64,000 nucleotides of DNA, taken from Saccharina japonica. Lineage: Eukaryota; Sar; Phaeophyceae; Laminariales; Laminariaceae. The DNA lies in contig MEHQ01003929.1 of assembly GCA_008828725.1 (NCBI GenBank), positions 162,776-226,775 of the forward strand, written 5' to 3'. Under the pieces are notes generated by a model. It saw only the letters and a list, made by a program, of their open reading frames with translations. It had not been told where the DNA came from and did no database searches. Positions within the stretch are counted from its first letter, which is position 1. Each line of letters opens with the position of its first letter. Position numbers and translations under genes: made by a program. Positions 47,735-61,100 of this stretch are shown in pieces.

Positions 47735-48020
47735 AGGGTCAGGTCTCAGGTCGGGTCGGGTCAGGAGGTTTAAAAAATCTCACGGATCGGGTCGGGTCGC
47801 CTTTCTTACCCGACCCGACCCGACCCGACCCGACCCGACCTGACCTGACCTGACCCGCGATGTTTGACCCGGCTCATGAATAGTCCTGAAAATAAATAAA
47901 TGAAATCCTTTTGGAGCCCACGTAACATTTGGAGACGAAAAAATACGACAAGCAAGCGATCTTACTGATCGGGTCGGGTCACCCTTATACCCGATCCGAT
48001 GTGACCTGATTGACCCGGCT
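47735..48020. repeat. GGGTC / GACCC pentamer hairpin units
   Basis: GGGTCGGGTC runs at 47750-47800 face CCCGACCCGACC runs at 47808-47865, so the pair folds back. A degenerate second unit follows at 47965-48020. Related sequence with CGGGTCGGGTCGGG is at 20490-20600 (copy 30090-30197) and 39945-39990. Confidence 0.65.
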
Positions 48021-49267
48021 CATGAACAATCCTGAAAATAATTACGAGTACGTGAAATCATTTTGGAGTCCCACGTAACATTTGGAGACAAAAAAATACG
48101 AATCTATGCGATTTATGTCCAAACGAAACCCACTCAAAACCAGTCTTACAACATCTACTATTGTACGTACGTATTAAAGGTACTCGTATGTATAATCTCG
48201 TAGGGGACCTGTAATGCGCCAAAATCAAACCTCGCAACATAAAATATCAATATTATACGCACGATTTCGACTCCAGGAGAAATAATAAACAACGCCTTCT
48301 TCTCCTGCTGAAACCCCCTAAGAGCAACGGGCAATCAATTATCAACACGATACCTGCTGAAACCCCCTGAAATCGACGGGAAATATTAGTCAACGCGATA
48401 TTTACTTCAACATGGGCTACGAAGGTAAAAAAAAGGGCATATCCCAAACGTAGATCTATTATGCGGTTTTCGATGTGCTATCCTCAGCCGGTCTGACTGC
48501 TCGTAATTTGGCGGTTTCAGCCCCGCCCCAGCCTGAAAGATAACATGCCTTCCAGTCCCCCTAAAACCCTTCAATACCCAACCTCGAAAACCACAAACAT
48601 CTACCGTGATACATACTTCTACACCAGGAACATAAAAAAAACAACGCCTCCGTTTCCTACTCAAATCCTCTGAAACCCGTTGAAGGTTACTGAATTTCAC
48701 TGAAACCGCCTGGATTTCCCTGGATTTCACTGAAATCCACTGAATTTCACTGAACTTTGCTTAAAATCCACCGAAACCCACTGAAACCCAGTGAAATACA
48801 CTCAAACTATACTTGGTGGTTATCGATGGCACATTCTTGGGCGTTCCTGCTGCTCGAGATTGGCAAATGTAGTCCCCCCTTCATTGGTCCCCTGCCGAAG
48901 AGTTTGATAGGGGGGTTTTAAGCCTTCGAATACCTTGAAATCCATCAAAACCCAACCTCGCAACATGCACTATACATGGTACTTTTTCCACGTCAGGGAA
49001 AATAAAAAATATTAATACTGTGAGTTTACAACACAGGTGAACCCCCGTTTTCTACTGAAACCCGCAAAAAAACACTGAAATAGTAGTAGGTACCATCACG
49101 AAATCTACTTTGCGGTTTTCGATGGCGTATTCTCAGGCGTTCCGGCTACTTGGTTTCTTCCATTTGGCGGACTCAGCCCCCACCCCCCCTTTATTCGACG
49201 TTGTCGCCCATGCACAAAAAAATACGCACATGGTGCCGAATTTCAAACCAAAAGCGGTTCGAAGTTG

Positions 49268-49464
49268 TAAGTTCTAAGTAGAACGCAGCTCGCCCCCCAT
49301 GCGACTCTCGCCGAACACCTCACGACGGTGCTACCCGCTTGAGGTTCAAGAAATGCCTGCCCGGTCGGTAAAAACCCGACGTGCTCCGTCCCGGCATCGC
49401 AGGGGTGCGATAGTCTATGATGGTCATACATATGGATATAGCCGTGAATGACTATGAGTTCACC
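49268..49464 (+). mobile_element. SINE-like repeat, diverged
   Basis: Plus-oriented copy with head (GCAGCTCGCC, CATGCGACTCTCGCCGAACA) and tail (GACGTGCTCCGTCCCGGCAT). The tail ends in ATGAGTTCACC without a C run, so it is an older copy. Confidence 0.55.
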
Positions 49465-49689
49465 ATCTTCGTTGGGTCACCAACCTAGGCGGCATGACAA
49501 TGACCTACCTGCACCTCTGTAGGCCCTCACGTGTACCTTATAAATAAAAAGCATCAATCGATCTCACAGCTGGCATTTTATCCGGTCACCATTTATAAAA
49601 ACGGCACGCACGGCACCTACTTGGTTTTCGATGGTGCATTCTTAGGCGTTCCGGCTGCCTGATATTTGCCGCCGCCCCCCCCCCTCCCC

Positions 49690-49828
49690 TCTTCGCGCTT
49701 GGTGCTAGCAATGTCTGACTGGTCGGTGAAAGCCCGACATGCTCCGTCCCGGCATTGTAGGGATGCGAGGGTCTATGGTCATACGACTACGGCCATGCAT
49801 GAAAATGAAGTACCCCCCCCCCCCCCTC
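49690..49828 (+). mobile_element. SINE-like repeat
   Basis: Plus-oriented copy from CGCGCTTGGTGCTAGCAATG to AATGAAGTACC and a C run at 49813-49826. It is inserted between repeats of the array that follows the plastid-membrane-protein gene. Confidence 0.6.
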
Positions 49829-50144
49829 GTTGGGCCCCATCAAACCGTCATCACGGCATCTACTCTATTTTCGATGGAGCGTTCCGGCTGCCTGAAATCT
49901 GGCGGTTTCAGCCCCCCCTTTCGTTGGGCCCCATAAAACCGTCATCACGGCATCTGCTTGGTTTTCGATGATGCATTCTCAGGCGTTCCGACTGCCTGAG
50001 ATTTATCGATGCCAGCCCCCCTTTCGTTGGGCCCAATAAAACCGGTATCTACTTGGTTTTCGATGGTGTATTTTCAGGCGTTCCGACTGCCTGAGATTTG
50101 TCGATTCCAGCCCCCGCTTTCGTTGGGCCCCGTAAAACCGCCAT

Positions 50145-51560
50145 CTACTTGGTTTTCGATGGCGTATTCCCAGGCGTTCCGGCTGCCTGGGATTTGCCGA
50201 TTCCAGCCCCCCCTTCGTTGGGCCCCAGCTTGAAGACCTTGATCATCCCCCATACCGCGGCCGCACCCAAGATGTGCCTGAACAGGCGCCGCTTGGACTG
50301 ATACATGTTTCCCATTGTCAGCCATACCAGCCGCTTGGTCATGCCGCCCAGGCAGAGCGTCAGCGTGTCTGACGGCAAAGGTCAACGAAGGGAGCAACGC
50401 ATCATACATACATAACACACAGATCAGATAGATTATATTAAGGTCAAGAAGGGAGCACATCACACATATATAACACAACATATCCGATATATCAGATTAA
50501 GGCCAAGAAGGGAGCACATATCATACATAATTCACAGATCAGACAAATCAGATTAAGGTCGAGAAGGGAACACATCAAACATTGCTCACCGATCAGATAT
50601 ATCATATTAAGGTTAAGAAGGGAGCATATATCATACATATATAACACACATGTTAGACATATTATATTAGGGCCAAGAAGGAAGCACACCACACATAGCA
50701 CACCAATCAGATAGATCAGCTCAAGGCCAAGAAGGGAGCACAGCATACATAGCTCACAGATCAGATAGAACAGCGTGAGGCCAAGAAGGGAGGACAACAC
50801 ACATAGCACACGTATCAGATATATCAGATTAAGGCCAAAAAGGGAGCACATTACACATATAAAACAGATCAGATAGACCATATTAAAGTCAAGAAGAGAG
50901 CTGATCATACGTATATAACACACCGATCAGATAGATCATATTAAGGTCAAGCAGATAACACGTATAATACATATACAACACACAGATCAGATATATCAGA
51001 TTAAGGTCAAGACGGGAGCACATCATACATACATAAGACACAAACCAGACATATCAGATTAAGGTCAAGAAGGGAGCGCATAACACATAGCAAAGAGATC
51101 AGATAGATCAGACTAAGGCCAAAAAGCGAGCATACATGATACCGGGTACATAAATAACACACAGATCAGATGTACTACATTAAGGCCAATAAGGAAGCAC
51201 ATATCATTCATAGCGCACAGATCATATAGATCAGATTAAGGCCAAGGGAGCACATATCATACGTATGTAACACACAGACCAGATACATTAGATCGAGGCC
51301 AAGCAGAGAGCACATCATAAACATATAACATGTAACACACAGATCACACAACATCAGATTAAGGTCAAGAACTTGAGAAGAAACAAAAGAAACAAAAGGA
51401 AAAAGGAAAAACAAATGACCGATACACTCACTGTGAGTATGATGGATGAAGTTGAGCAGGAATATTCCCGAGCTCGCCAGGATGGCCATCATCACACGGG
51501 CCGAACCCTTTTCGCCGTCAGATGCTTCGCACAGAGATGGAAGGCGAGGGAGCAGGAGGT

Positions 51561-51626
<66 letters not shown>

Positions 51627-54600
51627 CCGTTGTGATCAAGCCGCGTCGACCCCGTTGTGATCAAGCCGCGTCGACCCACGCCAGAGACGAACGACCACCA
51701 CCAGAAGACGCAGCAACAGCATTCGGTGTGGGAATCGTCGGTACGGTACTATAACGGGAGACCATAGTAAATACCTGGTAGGACCTACAGTACAGACAAA
51801 AACCTATATAGATATAAATAAAATGAGCATTGACCACTCAGGTGATCTTGGACCTGTTCGGCTCTGACTTCGCTTTAGACCGGACTCGCACCCGGGACCC
51901 GTTTTGAAGGCCTCGCGTTGGCTTTCTCGCCCGCTCTTCTCGAGGGTCGCCCCCCTCAGCCTCCGCCCGTGACTTTCCGCCCGCGCGCACTCTCGAGTCA
52001 AGCGCCGCCGCCGAGCGCAGCGACCTCGAAGTGCGTGGATCTTGAGGAGATATCTCGGCTCTACTGGCCGCTGAGGATGATATGCGTGGTGCTGTTGCTG
52101 CTGAGAGAGATATTTGTGGTGCGAGTCTCAACTCAAAATATCTCGCCTCAATTAAAAACTCAAAGATCCACGGATGAATGAAAACTCGGCTGATTTTTTT
52201 TCGGGTGGATTCAGTACAACAGTACTGTAGCTTATTTTTCAGCGTAGAGATATTACTGCTGTGCCTGGCTGTAATACGTACAAGAACAAACAGCAGTACG
52301 TAAGAGTAGTACCAGGTACGAGTACTGTATGTACGACGTAGCGAGTAGCTGGTGTGTATAGTATTGCTGAGTGCTGTTGTGTAGTACGTACTGCTGTACA
52401 GCAGTACTACTGTTTGTTGTAGTGTACAGTGCTAGATACGAGTCTGCTCAGACACACGAGAGTCAGAGAATAATTGAGATTTCCCCCCCGTTGCCTCGAC
52501 TTCGCATATCCATGCGGAACCGCTTGCTCGGCACGGAGTGTTTTTGCCGCACGTGCCAAAACTGAAACTGAGCCCGCCACCGGGACCTCGACTGGTGCAT
52601 TTCTGACAGAGACTGAGAATGAAGTTGCGAACTGAGTATCAGCAATTACAGCAGTAGTAGCGTTTCCTTCTTCCTGCAATAACACCTGGCATTGCCTTGA
52701 TTCTGCACGTAGTATGTGTCAGATGTCAAAACACGAGCGAGCGCCATCAGATTGTTGTTGTCGTAAATCTCACAAACTATCCTGAGGACTGAGACTATCC
52801 AGGGAACACCGAATGCGACTGATTGCCTTTCTGAGACTGACTGTTGAGACTGAGAAATGAGGTTGCGAACTGAATATTTCAGCACGCAGCAGTCCCTTCT
52901 CCCTGCAACCCTTGGCATTGCCTTGATTCTGCACGTGGGCGTCAGGTATCGAAATACGAGCGAGCGCCATCACACTGTCGTAAATAGCAAGGATGGTACC
53001 AAATAACTACAGCAGTAATGTACCAGGTATATGTCCTATCCGAAGCATGGGTGCCGGCGAATGCCGGCACCCATGCGGAGCCCTTGTATGTACCAATTTT
53101 ACCAATACGATTTGGTCCTATTTACTACAGTCCTGACGCGTGCTACAGTAGAGGTAGCACTTTTTGGCTGAATCGTTTTCTGAACGATCGGGCTCCTTAA
53201 CCCAAATTCGTCGGACCTTCATTTTTGAGACGAATATTGTTTCAGAGTACACTTCGGACATGGGATTTCTCATCCGGCAGCACATTTTATTTTCTTCCAA
53301 AACCATTTTTTCGGTGAGGTATGACGCCCCTTAAGTGAAGAGCTCAGGAAAATCATGGTGCACCTCTATCGTAGCATGCGTCTCCTCCGTAATAACAAAA
53401 AATGTAGCCGCAGAGGTACAAGCAGGAGACGCAGGTACCAGCAGCAGAAGCAGCAGCGTTAGTTGTGGAAGCCGTAGTTGCAGAATTACACTAGCACTCA
53501 CAGAATGTCAGCCACGCGCGAACCATCAGTGCTGCCAGGAAAGAGAACAGTCCGTACACGAAACTGACGCACATCACGCCGCCATTCCGTCGTCATATCA
53601 GTGGGAGGGGTAAAAGAAGGGAGGAAATATGGAGGGGGGGGGANNNNNNNNNNNNNNNNNNNNNNNNNNNNNNNNNNNNNNNNNNNNNNNNNNNNNNNNN
53701 NNNNNNNNNNNNNNNNNNNNNNNNNNNNNNNNNNNNNNNNNNNNNNNNNNNNNNNNNNNNNNNNNNNNNNNNNNNNNNNNNNNNNNNNNNNNNNNNNNNN
53801 NNNNNNNNNNNNNNNNNNNNNNNNNNNNNNNNNNNNNNNNNNNNNNNNNNNNNNNNNNNNNNNNNNNNNNNNNNNNNNNNNNNNNNNNNNNNNNNNNNNN
53901 NNNNNNNNNNNNNNNNNNNNNNNNNNNNNNNNNNNNNNNNNNNNNNNNNNNNNNNNNNNNNNNNNNNNNNNNNNNNNNNNNNNNNNNNNNNNNNNNNNNN
54001 NNNNNNNNNNNNNNNNNNNNNNNNNNNNNNNNNNNNNNNNNNNNNNNNNNNNNNNNNNNNNNNNNNNNNNNNNNNNNNNNNNNNNNNNNNNNNNNNNNNN
54101 NNNNNNNNNNNNNNNNNNNNNNNNNNNNNNNNNNNNNNNNNNNNNNNNNNNNNNNNNNNNNNNNNNNNNNNNNNNNNNNNNNNNNNNNNNNNNNNNNNNN
54201 NNNNNNNNNNNNNNNNNNNNNNNNNNNNNNNNNNNNNNNNNNNNNNNNNNNNNNNNNNNNNNNNNNNNNNNNNNNNNNNNNNNNNNNNNNNNNNNNNNNN
54301 NNNNNNNNNNNNNNNNNNNNNNNNNNNNNNNNNNNNNNNNNNNNNNNNNNNNNAGGGGGGGGGGGGGGGGGGGGGGCAAGAGGGACAACCAAGAAGGAAA
54401 ACATAAGTATGAAGTGGGTAGAGGCTGTTACCGGTGAACCGAGCGAGCGTCCGGGTGGCAATTCATGCGGCGGAAGGGTACAGCTGTTCTTGTTTATCAC
54501 TCGAAACTATTACACGATGACAAAAACCGGGACGGGGGGTGAAAACGTTCTGGAAATTGTCGAAGTATGAATTCCAATATACGATCAAGTCGAGTGCAGG

Positions 54601-57600
54601 CTGACTAGTAACAACATGAAGCTCACAGACCGACCGACAGACAGACCGACAGACCGACCGACCTACCGGGATCCAACCCTATCCCTAAGTTGACGACAGA
54701 TTACAAAACATATCACTCTGGCCATAAATATAAGGAACATTTCGATCAAATTTTACTACACAAAAGGCGCTTATATGCCGGGTCAAAGTGGTGTATCTGA
54801 AAACATACGTGATACGTTACACAAAAGATAAGGACCATTTCTATTGAATGTTAATATACCATCGTTCCTCATATTCCGGGCCAGACTGGTATATATATGC
54901 ATATATCCTGCTGCGGGAGATAGTTTAAAAATAAGATGCACGATGTGAAATTAACGGACCTGCCTCTGATGACGTAAAACTCGAACTGCATCTTCTCGGA
55001 CAGGAAGGCGATGGCGGACACGGCGATGGCTTCGTTGTAGCTCGCCGCGGCTGTGTAGGTTAGCTGAGAAAACGAAAGAAAGATCGAAAACGAACGAAAA
55101 TGAATAATGGAACGAAAAATGAGCGCGGGGGGGGGGGGCGAAAGCGCCCTGTGACGGCTGTGCAATTTATTTAGCTGACAAAACAATACGGAAATAAACA
55201 AATAAACGAGAAATGAGGGGGGGAGGGGGGGGGAAAAAAACCCGGGGGGGGGGGGGGAAAGCCCCCTGGGACGGCTGGGTAATTTATTTAGCTGACAAAA
55301 CAATACGGAAATAAACAAATAAACGAGAAATGAGGGGGGGAGGGGGGGGGAAAAAAACCCGGGGGGGGGGGGGGAAAGCCCCCTGGGACGGCTGGGTAAT
55401 TTATTTAGCTGACAAAACAATACGGAAATAAACAAATAAACGAGAAATGAGGGGGGGAGGGGGGGGGAAAAAAACCCGGGGGGGGGGGGGGAAACCCCCG
55501 CGGGGGGGGGGGGTTGGTGAGCTGAAAAAAAAACAAAAAGGCGCAGAAAAGGGGGGGGGGGCGTGAAAACATCCTGCGACGGCTGTGTAGGTTAGTGAGC
55601 TGAAAAGAAATCCGAAAAAAAACAACCAAACGAAAAATAAGGCGGGGGGGGATGAAGAACGAAAGCATCCTGTGCCGGCTGTGTAGATGAGATTGGATGA
55701 GAAAAAGCTACGCAAATAAAAAACGAAACGAAAAATGACGGGGAACGAAAGCATCATGTGACAAGCTAGGTGGTTGTAATATAACAGTGGTTGTAGTATA
55801 ATAGTGGTAGTGGTACGTAAAAGTAGTGCATACCAGGTGCCAGGTCTAACCGGTAGTTAGTTGGTCACAAAATATTGCCTCAGAAGGCAAACACTAACTG
55901 ATACCTCTACGTACGGTATACCGTGGGACGAGTCAGATCATCTACAGATAGATCCTCTAGATCCTAACCTGCCGTTATGATGTATGCTGTGCAGGATCTA
56001 TATAATACAGATCCAACACCGGATACATATATCCTAGATCTTGCGGGTTTTACATCTCCCACTCTAACCTGCCGTTAAGATATACGCCGTGCAGGATCTG
56101 TGTAGTACAGATCCAACCCGGGAAATATGTCCTAGATCTTGCGGCTTTTACGGCTCCCACGCTAACCTGCCGTTATGATATATGCTGTGCAGGATCTGTG
56201 TACAGATCCAACCCCGGAGATATGTTCTAGATCTTGCGGATTTTACGCCTCCCACCCGGCAACTTGAGCTCCTGTAGTACCACCCTGTTCGAAAATATAA
56301 CAACCATTTGTACACTCATTTATAAATAAAAGGTTCTAATATTTTGGGACAGAGTGCTATCATACAAATCAGGGATCTATCATTGGCTCTGAAAAAAAAG
56401 GTAGATTATCGAGTGGGAATCGATTATCCGTCCGAGGTGAGGAATGGATCGATTAGATTAAGCACAACCAGTGTGTTGTCTCTTCTTTCACTCTCGGACA
56501 CAAAATAATCGTTGAACGCAAGCAAAATTCTAACGGTTGGGAGACGGCACAGCTCGCATGCACACCAGCTGCAGAACGAATGCCAGGGTCGAGAGCGCCG
56601 TGCAGAGAGAAGCTACAATCGAACCGTTGAGGCACAACCAGTTGTACCTGTTCCTCGTCGTTGATTACAAATATCTAACCGTTGAACACGTTAACATACC
56701 CGTTGATCGAAACCAGTACCCCTTCTTCATCGCTGAACACACTTTGTCCGTTGAAGACAATAACATGACCACTGATCACAAACCAGTACCTCTTCCTCAT
56801 GGCTGCACACACAAAAATATAACCACTGAACACACATAAATATAGCCGTTGACTACAAACCAGTACCTTCCTTATGACGGCACACACAAGAATGTAACCG
56901 TTGAACACACAAAAATATAACCGTTGGCTACAAACCAGTACCTTCTTTCTCATGACTGCACACACGAAAATATAACCGTTGAAAACACACACACACATAC
57001 AACCTTTGAACACACATAAATACAACCGTTGAATCACAACAACCTTAAATCTTACCGTTGAGCACAGCACGCACACCAGCTGCAGGACGAAGGCGGAGGT
57101 CGATAGCGCCGTGTACAGCAGGTGCAGGCGCTTGTTGCCGCCAGGCTTGGGGACGATGAACATGGTGCCCAGGGCGGCCCCTCCCAGCAGGGCGGCAGGG
57201 GTGCGGATGTTGGCCAGCTCTGCCAGCACTCCAGAAAGCACGTTGTGTTCTACGAAAAGAAAAAAGAAAACACACACACGCACAGCAGCGACGACGACAC
57301 CGAGATGCAATAACGACGACAACAAGTCAGTAAGCACATGATGAGTGACAGAGCAACGATGACAGGAATACGTTATCCGTTTAGCGGCAGAGAAATCACG
57401 TTTCTCCTCTGCAGAACCAACGACACACCAAGAAGAACAAAACGACGGCGTTTTTGCTGTTGCTGCTCATGGTGGTGGTGGTGTTGTTGGTGTTGGTGTT
57501 GGTGTTGGCGTCGGTGTTGGTGTTGGTGCTGGCGTTGGCGTTGGTGTTGGCGTTGGTGTTGGTATTGGTGTCAAGTGTTGTTGTTCTTGCTGTCGTTGTT

Positions 57601-58092
57601 GGCGGTGTGTCCTGTCCTGCACTTACAAATAGTTTCAGCGTAAAAAAGGGGTATGTCGGGTTTCGCGCCAAGCATATAGAGCATTCGAGCCCGATTTTAT
57701 TAACGCCCAAAGTATGTATTGTATGTCGGACCCTTAAGCCTGGCAAACCCCCAACAAAAAATCGAACCCATACCGTACTCGAACCAGTCAACATATTTTC
57801 CGTCAGACTGTTCCCACAGGGGACATATCACTACCTACCGCTAGGGTATATCATACAGATCCTAAAGTTCCTGTCATGATGATTTGTGCAACAGCCGTAT
57901 ATACCGCACAGATCCACAGATCCCACCTGGAAAAGCATGCGCCCAAGAGCCATGCCATACTGTTAATGCAAGAGTCCGCAGCATACAGATGATCCCCGGC
58001 AAACATGATCTATAAAGGCTACGGGCAACCCCTGAACAGTACCGCCATTATATATGCAGTAAACCCGTACGAGTACGCGCGATCGAAGTACC

Positions 58093-58132
<40 letters not shown>

Positions 58133-61100
58133 ACACAGCTTGCAAAGATGAGTTTCAACGAAATCCTCGATCTCACAGCTGTTTTTTTTTTATCATTTGT
58201 ATCCATGTATATGCACGTGTCCTCTGAGTTCCACACCTGACTGTCAGGTTTTGTTCCTACCAGTAAGAAACATACATCCTTCATGGTGTCATAGAAAAAC
58301 CCGTACGAAGCAACGCGCGACCCAAACACCACACGCAGCATGCAATAATGAGTTTCGACGAAATCCTTGATCTCAACAAGAGCACACGGGAAAAAAAAGG
58401 GAAAAAATAACCTACACTCCTTCCCAAGCTCAGAATGAGAAAACACAAAAAAAAAACAGAATGGTGAGATTTCTGGACGAATTGAAAAAGTGCTTTTAGA
58501 ATTACGGGTACTCTGTTTTAGTAATCCCCCCCCCCCAAAAAAAAAAAACAAAGGAGTCGTGGCGTGTCCTTTTTTTTTTCGGAACACCCAGTGCGGGCGC
58601 GCCCTAATGATGCCGGTTTATCATGCGGGAGAACACAGTAATAGTACCAAGTATGGTTATTGATTGGGAAATATGTTGTACCGTAGGTCCTCCCCCCCGT
58701 ATGTCGTTGGAGAGCGCTGGCCACGTCGGGAGCACCACGCCCGGCATGTTATCGATCACCCCCTATTTACTATGCTCCCCCGCAATAGTACAACCTTGGC
58801 GCCGGCGAAAATAACCGGTTACGAACCGGCCCTGAGGGTTGGCATGAAAAATCCGGGTTATTGTCTATTCTTGTGTACGCTTTTTTGTGCTGGCGCCATA
58901 TTTGTGGGGGTTTTACGCTTGTCTTTGGCTCTGCGCTTCTTGTGTGCTTAAAACAAATAAACTCAAAACTGTAGGACTATGGAAACCCCGGGGATAATGT
59001 ATAATACTCCCTGGGTTTACGATCGTAATAACGGGTGGGTTGCATTGCCGGCAAGTTGCTACCCTCCAGCTTACAAGTTACGATTGAGCTTAAGATATAC
59101 CAGATATATTTTACCAATCTGGCGGAGAATAAAAAAAAGCATCCTGGTTTGTTTCTCACCAACAGCGCCGCCCCTCAAGACAGCCGCCGCCACTGCAGCC
59201 GACGCTGGAACAAGCTTAGTGCGTGCTACGCGTCCTGTTCGAGGCAGAGGGGGGGGTAGGGTAGGGTAGGGTAGGGTAGGGTGGGATAGGGCATGGCGCG
59301 GGTTTCGATACCGTGGCCAGAGAAGACAAGACAGGTTTTGTTGGTGATATGCTTGCTATTGTTGTCATGGTTGTTGTTGTTGCTAGGGTTGTTGTTGTTG
59401 TTAGGGTTGTTGTTGTTGTCGGTGATGGTCTTATTGTTGTCGTTGTTGTAATTGCTGCAGTAGCTGTTGAGGTCGTGGTGGTGGCGGTGGGAGGGGGTGG
59501 TGGTGGAAGTGGCGGTACTGGTGGTGCTTGTTGTTATTGACGGTTTCGTTGTTGTTGTTGGGGCATTTGACAAAAAAGGGGGACGCCCCCCCTATAATCG
59601 TGACAAAAAGGGGGAATCGGTTTTCGCCGCCGGGTACGCCTGTGTACTCTGTCAAATCGACTCGAAATTAAAAACCTCATGCGTCTGCCACACTCACATG
59701 GTATTTCCCTACCATCCACAGCGTTTTTTTTTCATGTGTTTAACGGGTGAACGAGAGCGATCAAAAGGGGGGTGTGAGCATATCCCCCTTTTTGTTATGC
59801 CTACGCGAGGGTATCCCCCCTTCCATCTACTAAGTTTGGAAAAGTCCCCCTTTTTCCGTAACGTCCCCCTTTTTGTCATGTTGCGGAGATATATCCCCCT
59901 TTCTGTGTCAAAAAGACCACGGGTAAGCGACCACTCCATGTTCTGGTTGTTGTGGCACGCTCAACAGACGACGTCTAACGTCAAATAGACCAACGGCCCA
60001 TACCCAGGCAAACGTGGTCAGCATATCAGCATACGTGATGTGCGTATCATACCGGATGATTCCGTGGGTACTGCCTGCATACCACATATGAGAGCAAGTC
60101 CTGTGACACGCACATCTGGTTCAGAATCAATCGTGGTGTCCAGCTGTGGCCCTGCAAATCAATGCTTTACATTGGTTGGCGCCTGTGCCCCAACAATCAC
60201 CAACATACATATGATACGAGTATACGTAAATATGTACGTACCAAAGGATAGCAGTGCTGCTCTGGTACCGCTTGCTGCTGTACGTATATACATGTAGTAT
60301 AGTCCCGGTACCGCCGTATACGTATACGCGTATATCAGGTACGTACCATGGCGTAGAGGAGAGGAGAGTCTTATTGTACCAGGCAGTGAGCTGTTGAGCT
60401 GTTCGGTCACAGCAGTGATGGTTAATATATGACTATGAGTATACCGTTAATGCGCTGGGCCGTTGGATTAGTGTAGGCGACCACCTCTTTAACGAGAACC
60501 TCACCGCCGGTGCTTGGTAGTGTCCCCCATTTTGTCAAGATATATGGGGGGTGTACCCCTTTTTGTCAAATGCCCTTGTTGTTGCGTTGGTTGCTTATGT
60601 AATCCCAGTGCCTATCTGTTGGCCCAATACCTACTCCCATCTGCGCAAATTACAAAGCGATGTCACCAGCACTACGTATAGCGGTCAGCCGGCACTACTC
60701 AACCGGCCCTACAGAGAGACGGACAACTGTACCCCGTTTTGACTAGGATTTCCCCTCTTTTGACGGAAAAGATTAAACATTCCCTTTTGACCACTCTCGA
60801 CACTTTCGAAGTTTCGCCGTGAATCTGTTTCGAACAGACCTGTGGCGAGAACACACCCATCGTGCCAAGGCGGAACATCGAAGTTGCCGAGCTACTGCTA
60901 CTACTACTGGTTCAGGTCAAAAAGGGGAAAGTTGATGTTTTCATGTTTTCAAGCTTCAAGCACCTGGTAGGCAAGAAGCTTTCGCTGCTGCTCATCACAC
61001 CATGTGCTACGTATTTGAGAACAAAAACTGACTTTGCTCACTCATGCTTCGCTCAGCTCACCTATTCCGCCTGGTATGCAAGACATGCTGGTAGCAGCAG

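Larger units (their letters stand above)
48440..50225. repeat. Tandem repeat of about 95 bp overlapping the last exon of the plastid-membrane-protein gene
   Basis: Units carry CTACTTGGTTTTCGATGG, CTCAGGCGTTCCGGCTGCCT and CCCCCCTTTCGTTGGGCCCC. The regular part has starts near 49860, 49955, 50052 and 50146; scattered diverged units lie at 48460, 48815, 49105 and 49620. The final unit contains the C-terminal codons and TAG stop of exon 6, so the array probably arose by amplification of that gene end. Confidence 0.75.

Noticed and set aside
50492-50923. Minus-strand frame of 143 residues that looks like repeated membrane helices
   Set aside because: It is the 57-bp minisatellite of intron 5; the hydrophobic pattern follows from the repeat and the unit is not a multiple of a helix.
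53498-54570. Open frames of about 300 residues across the N gap
   Set aside because: They consist of unknown residues over 710 Ns and are not evidence of coding.
59255-59281. Telomere repeat at 59.26 kb
   Set aside because: The unit is a TAGGG pentamer of five copies, not a canonical telomeric hexamer or heptamer, and lies within a gene intron.
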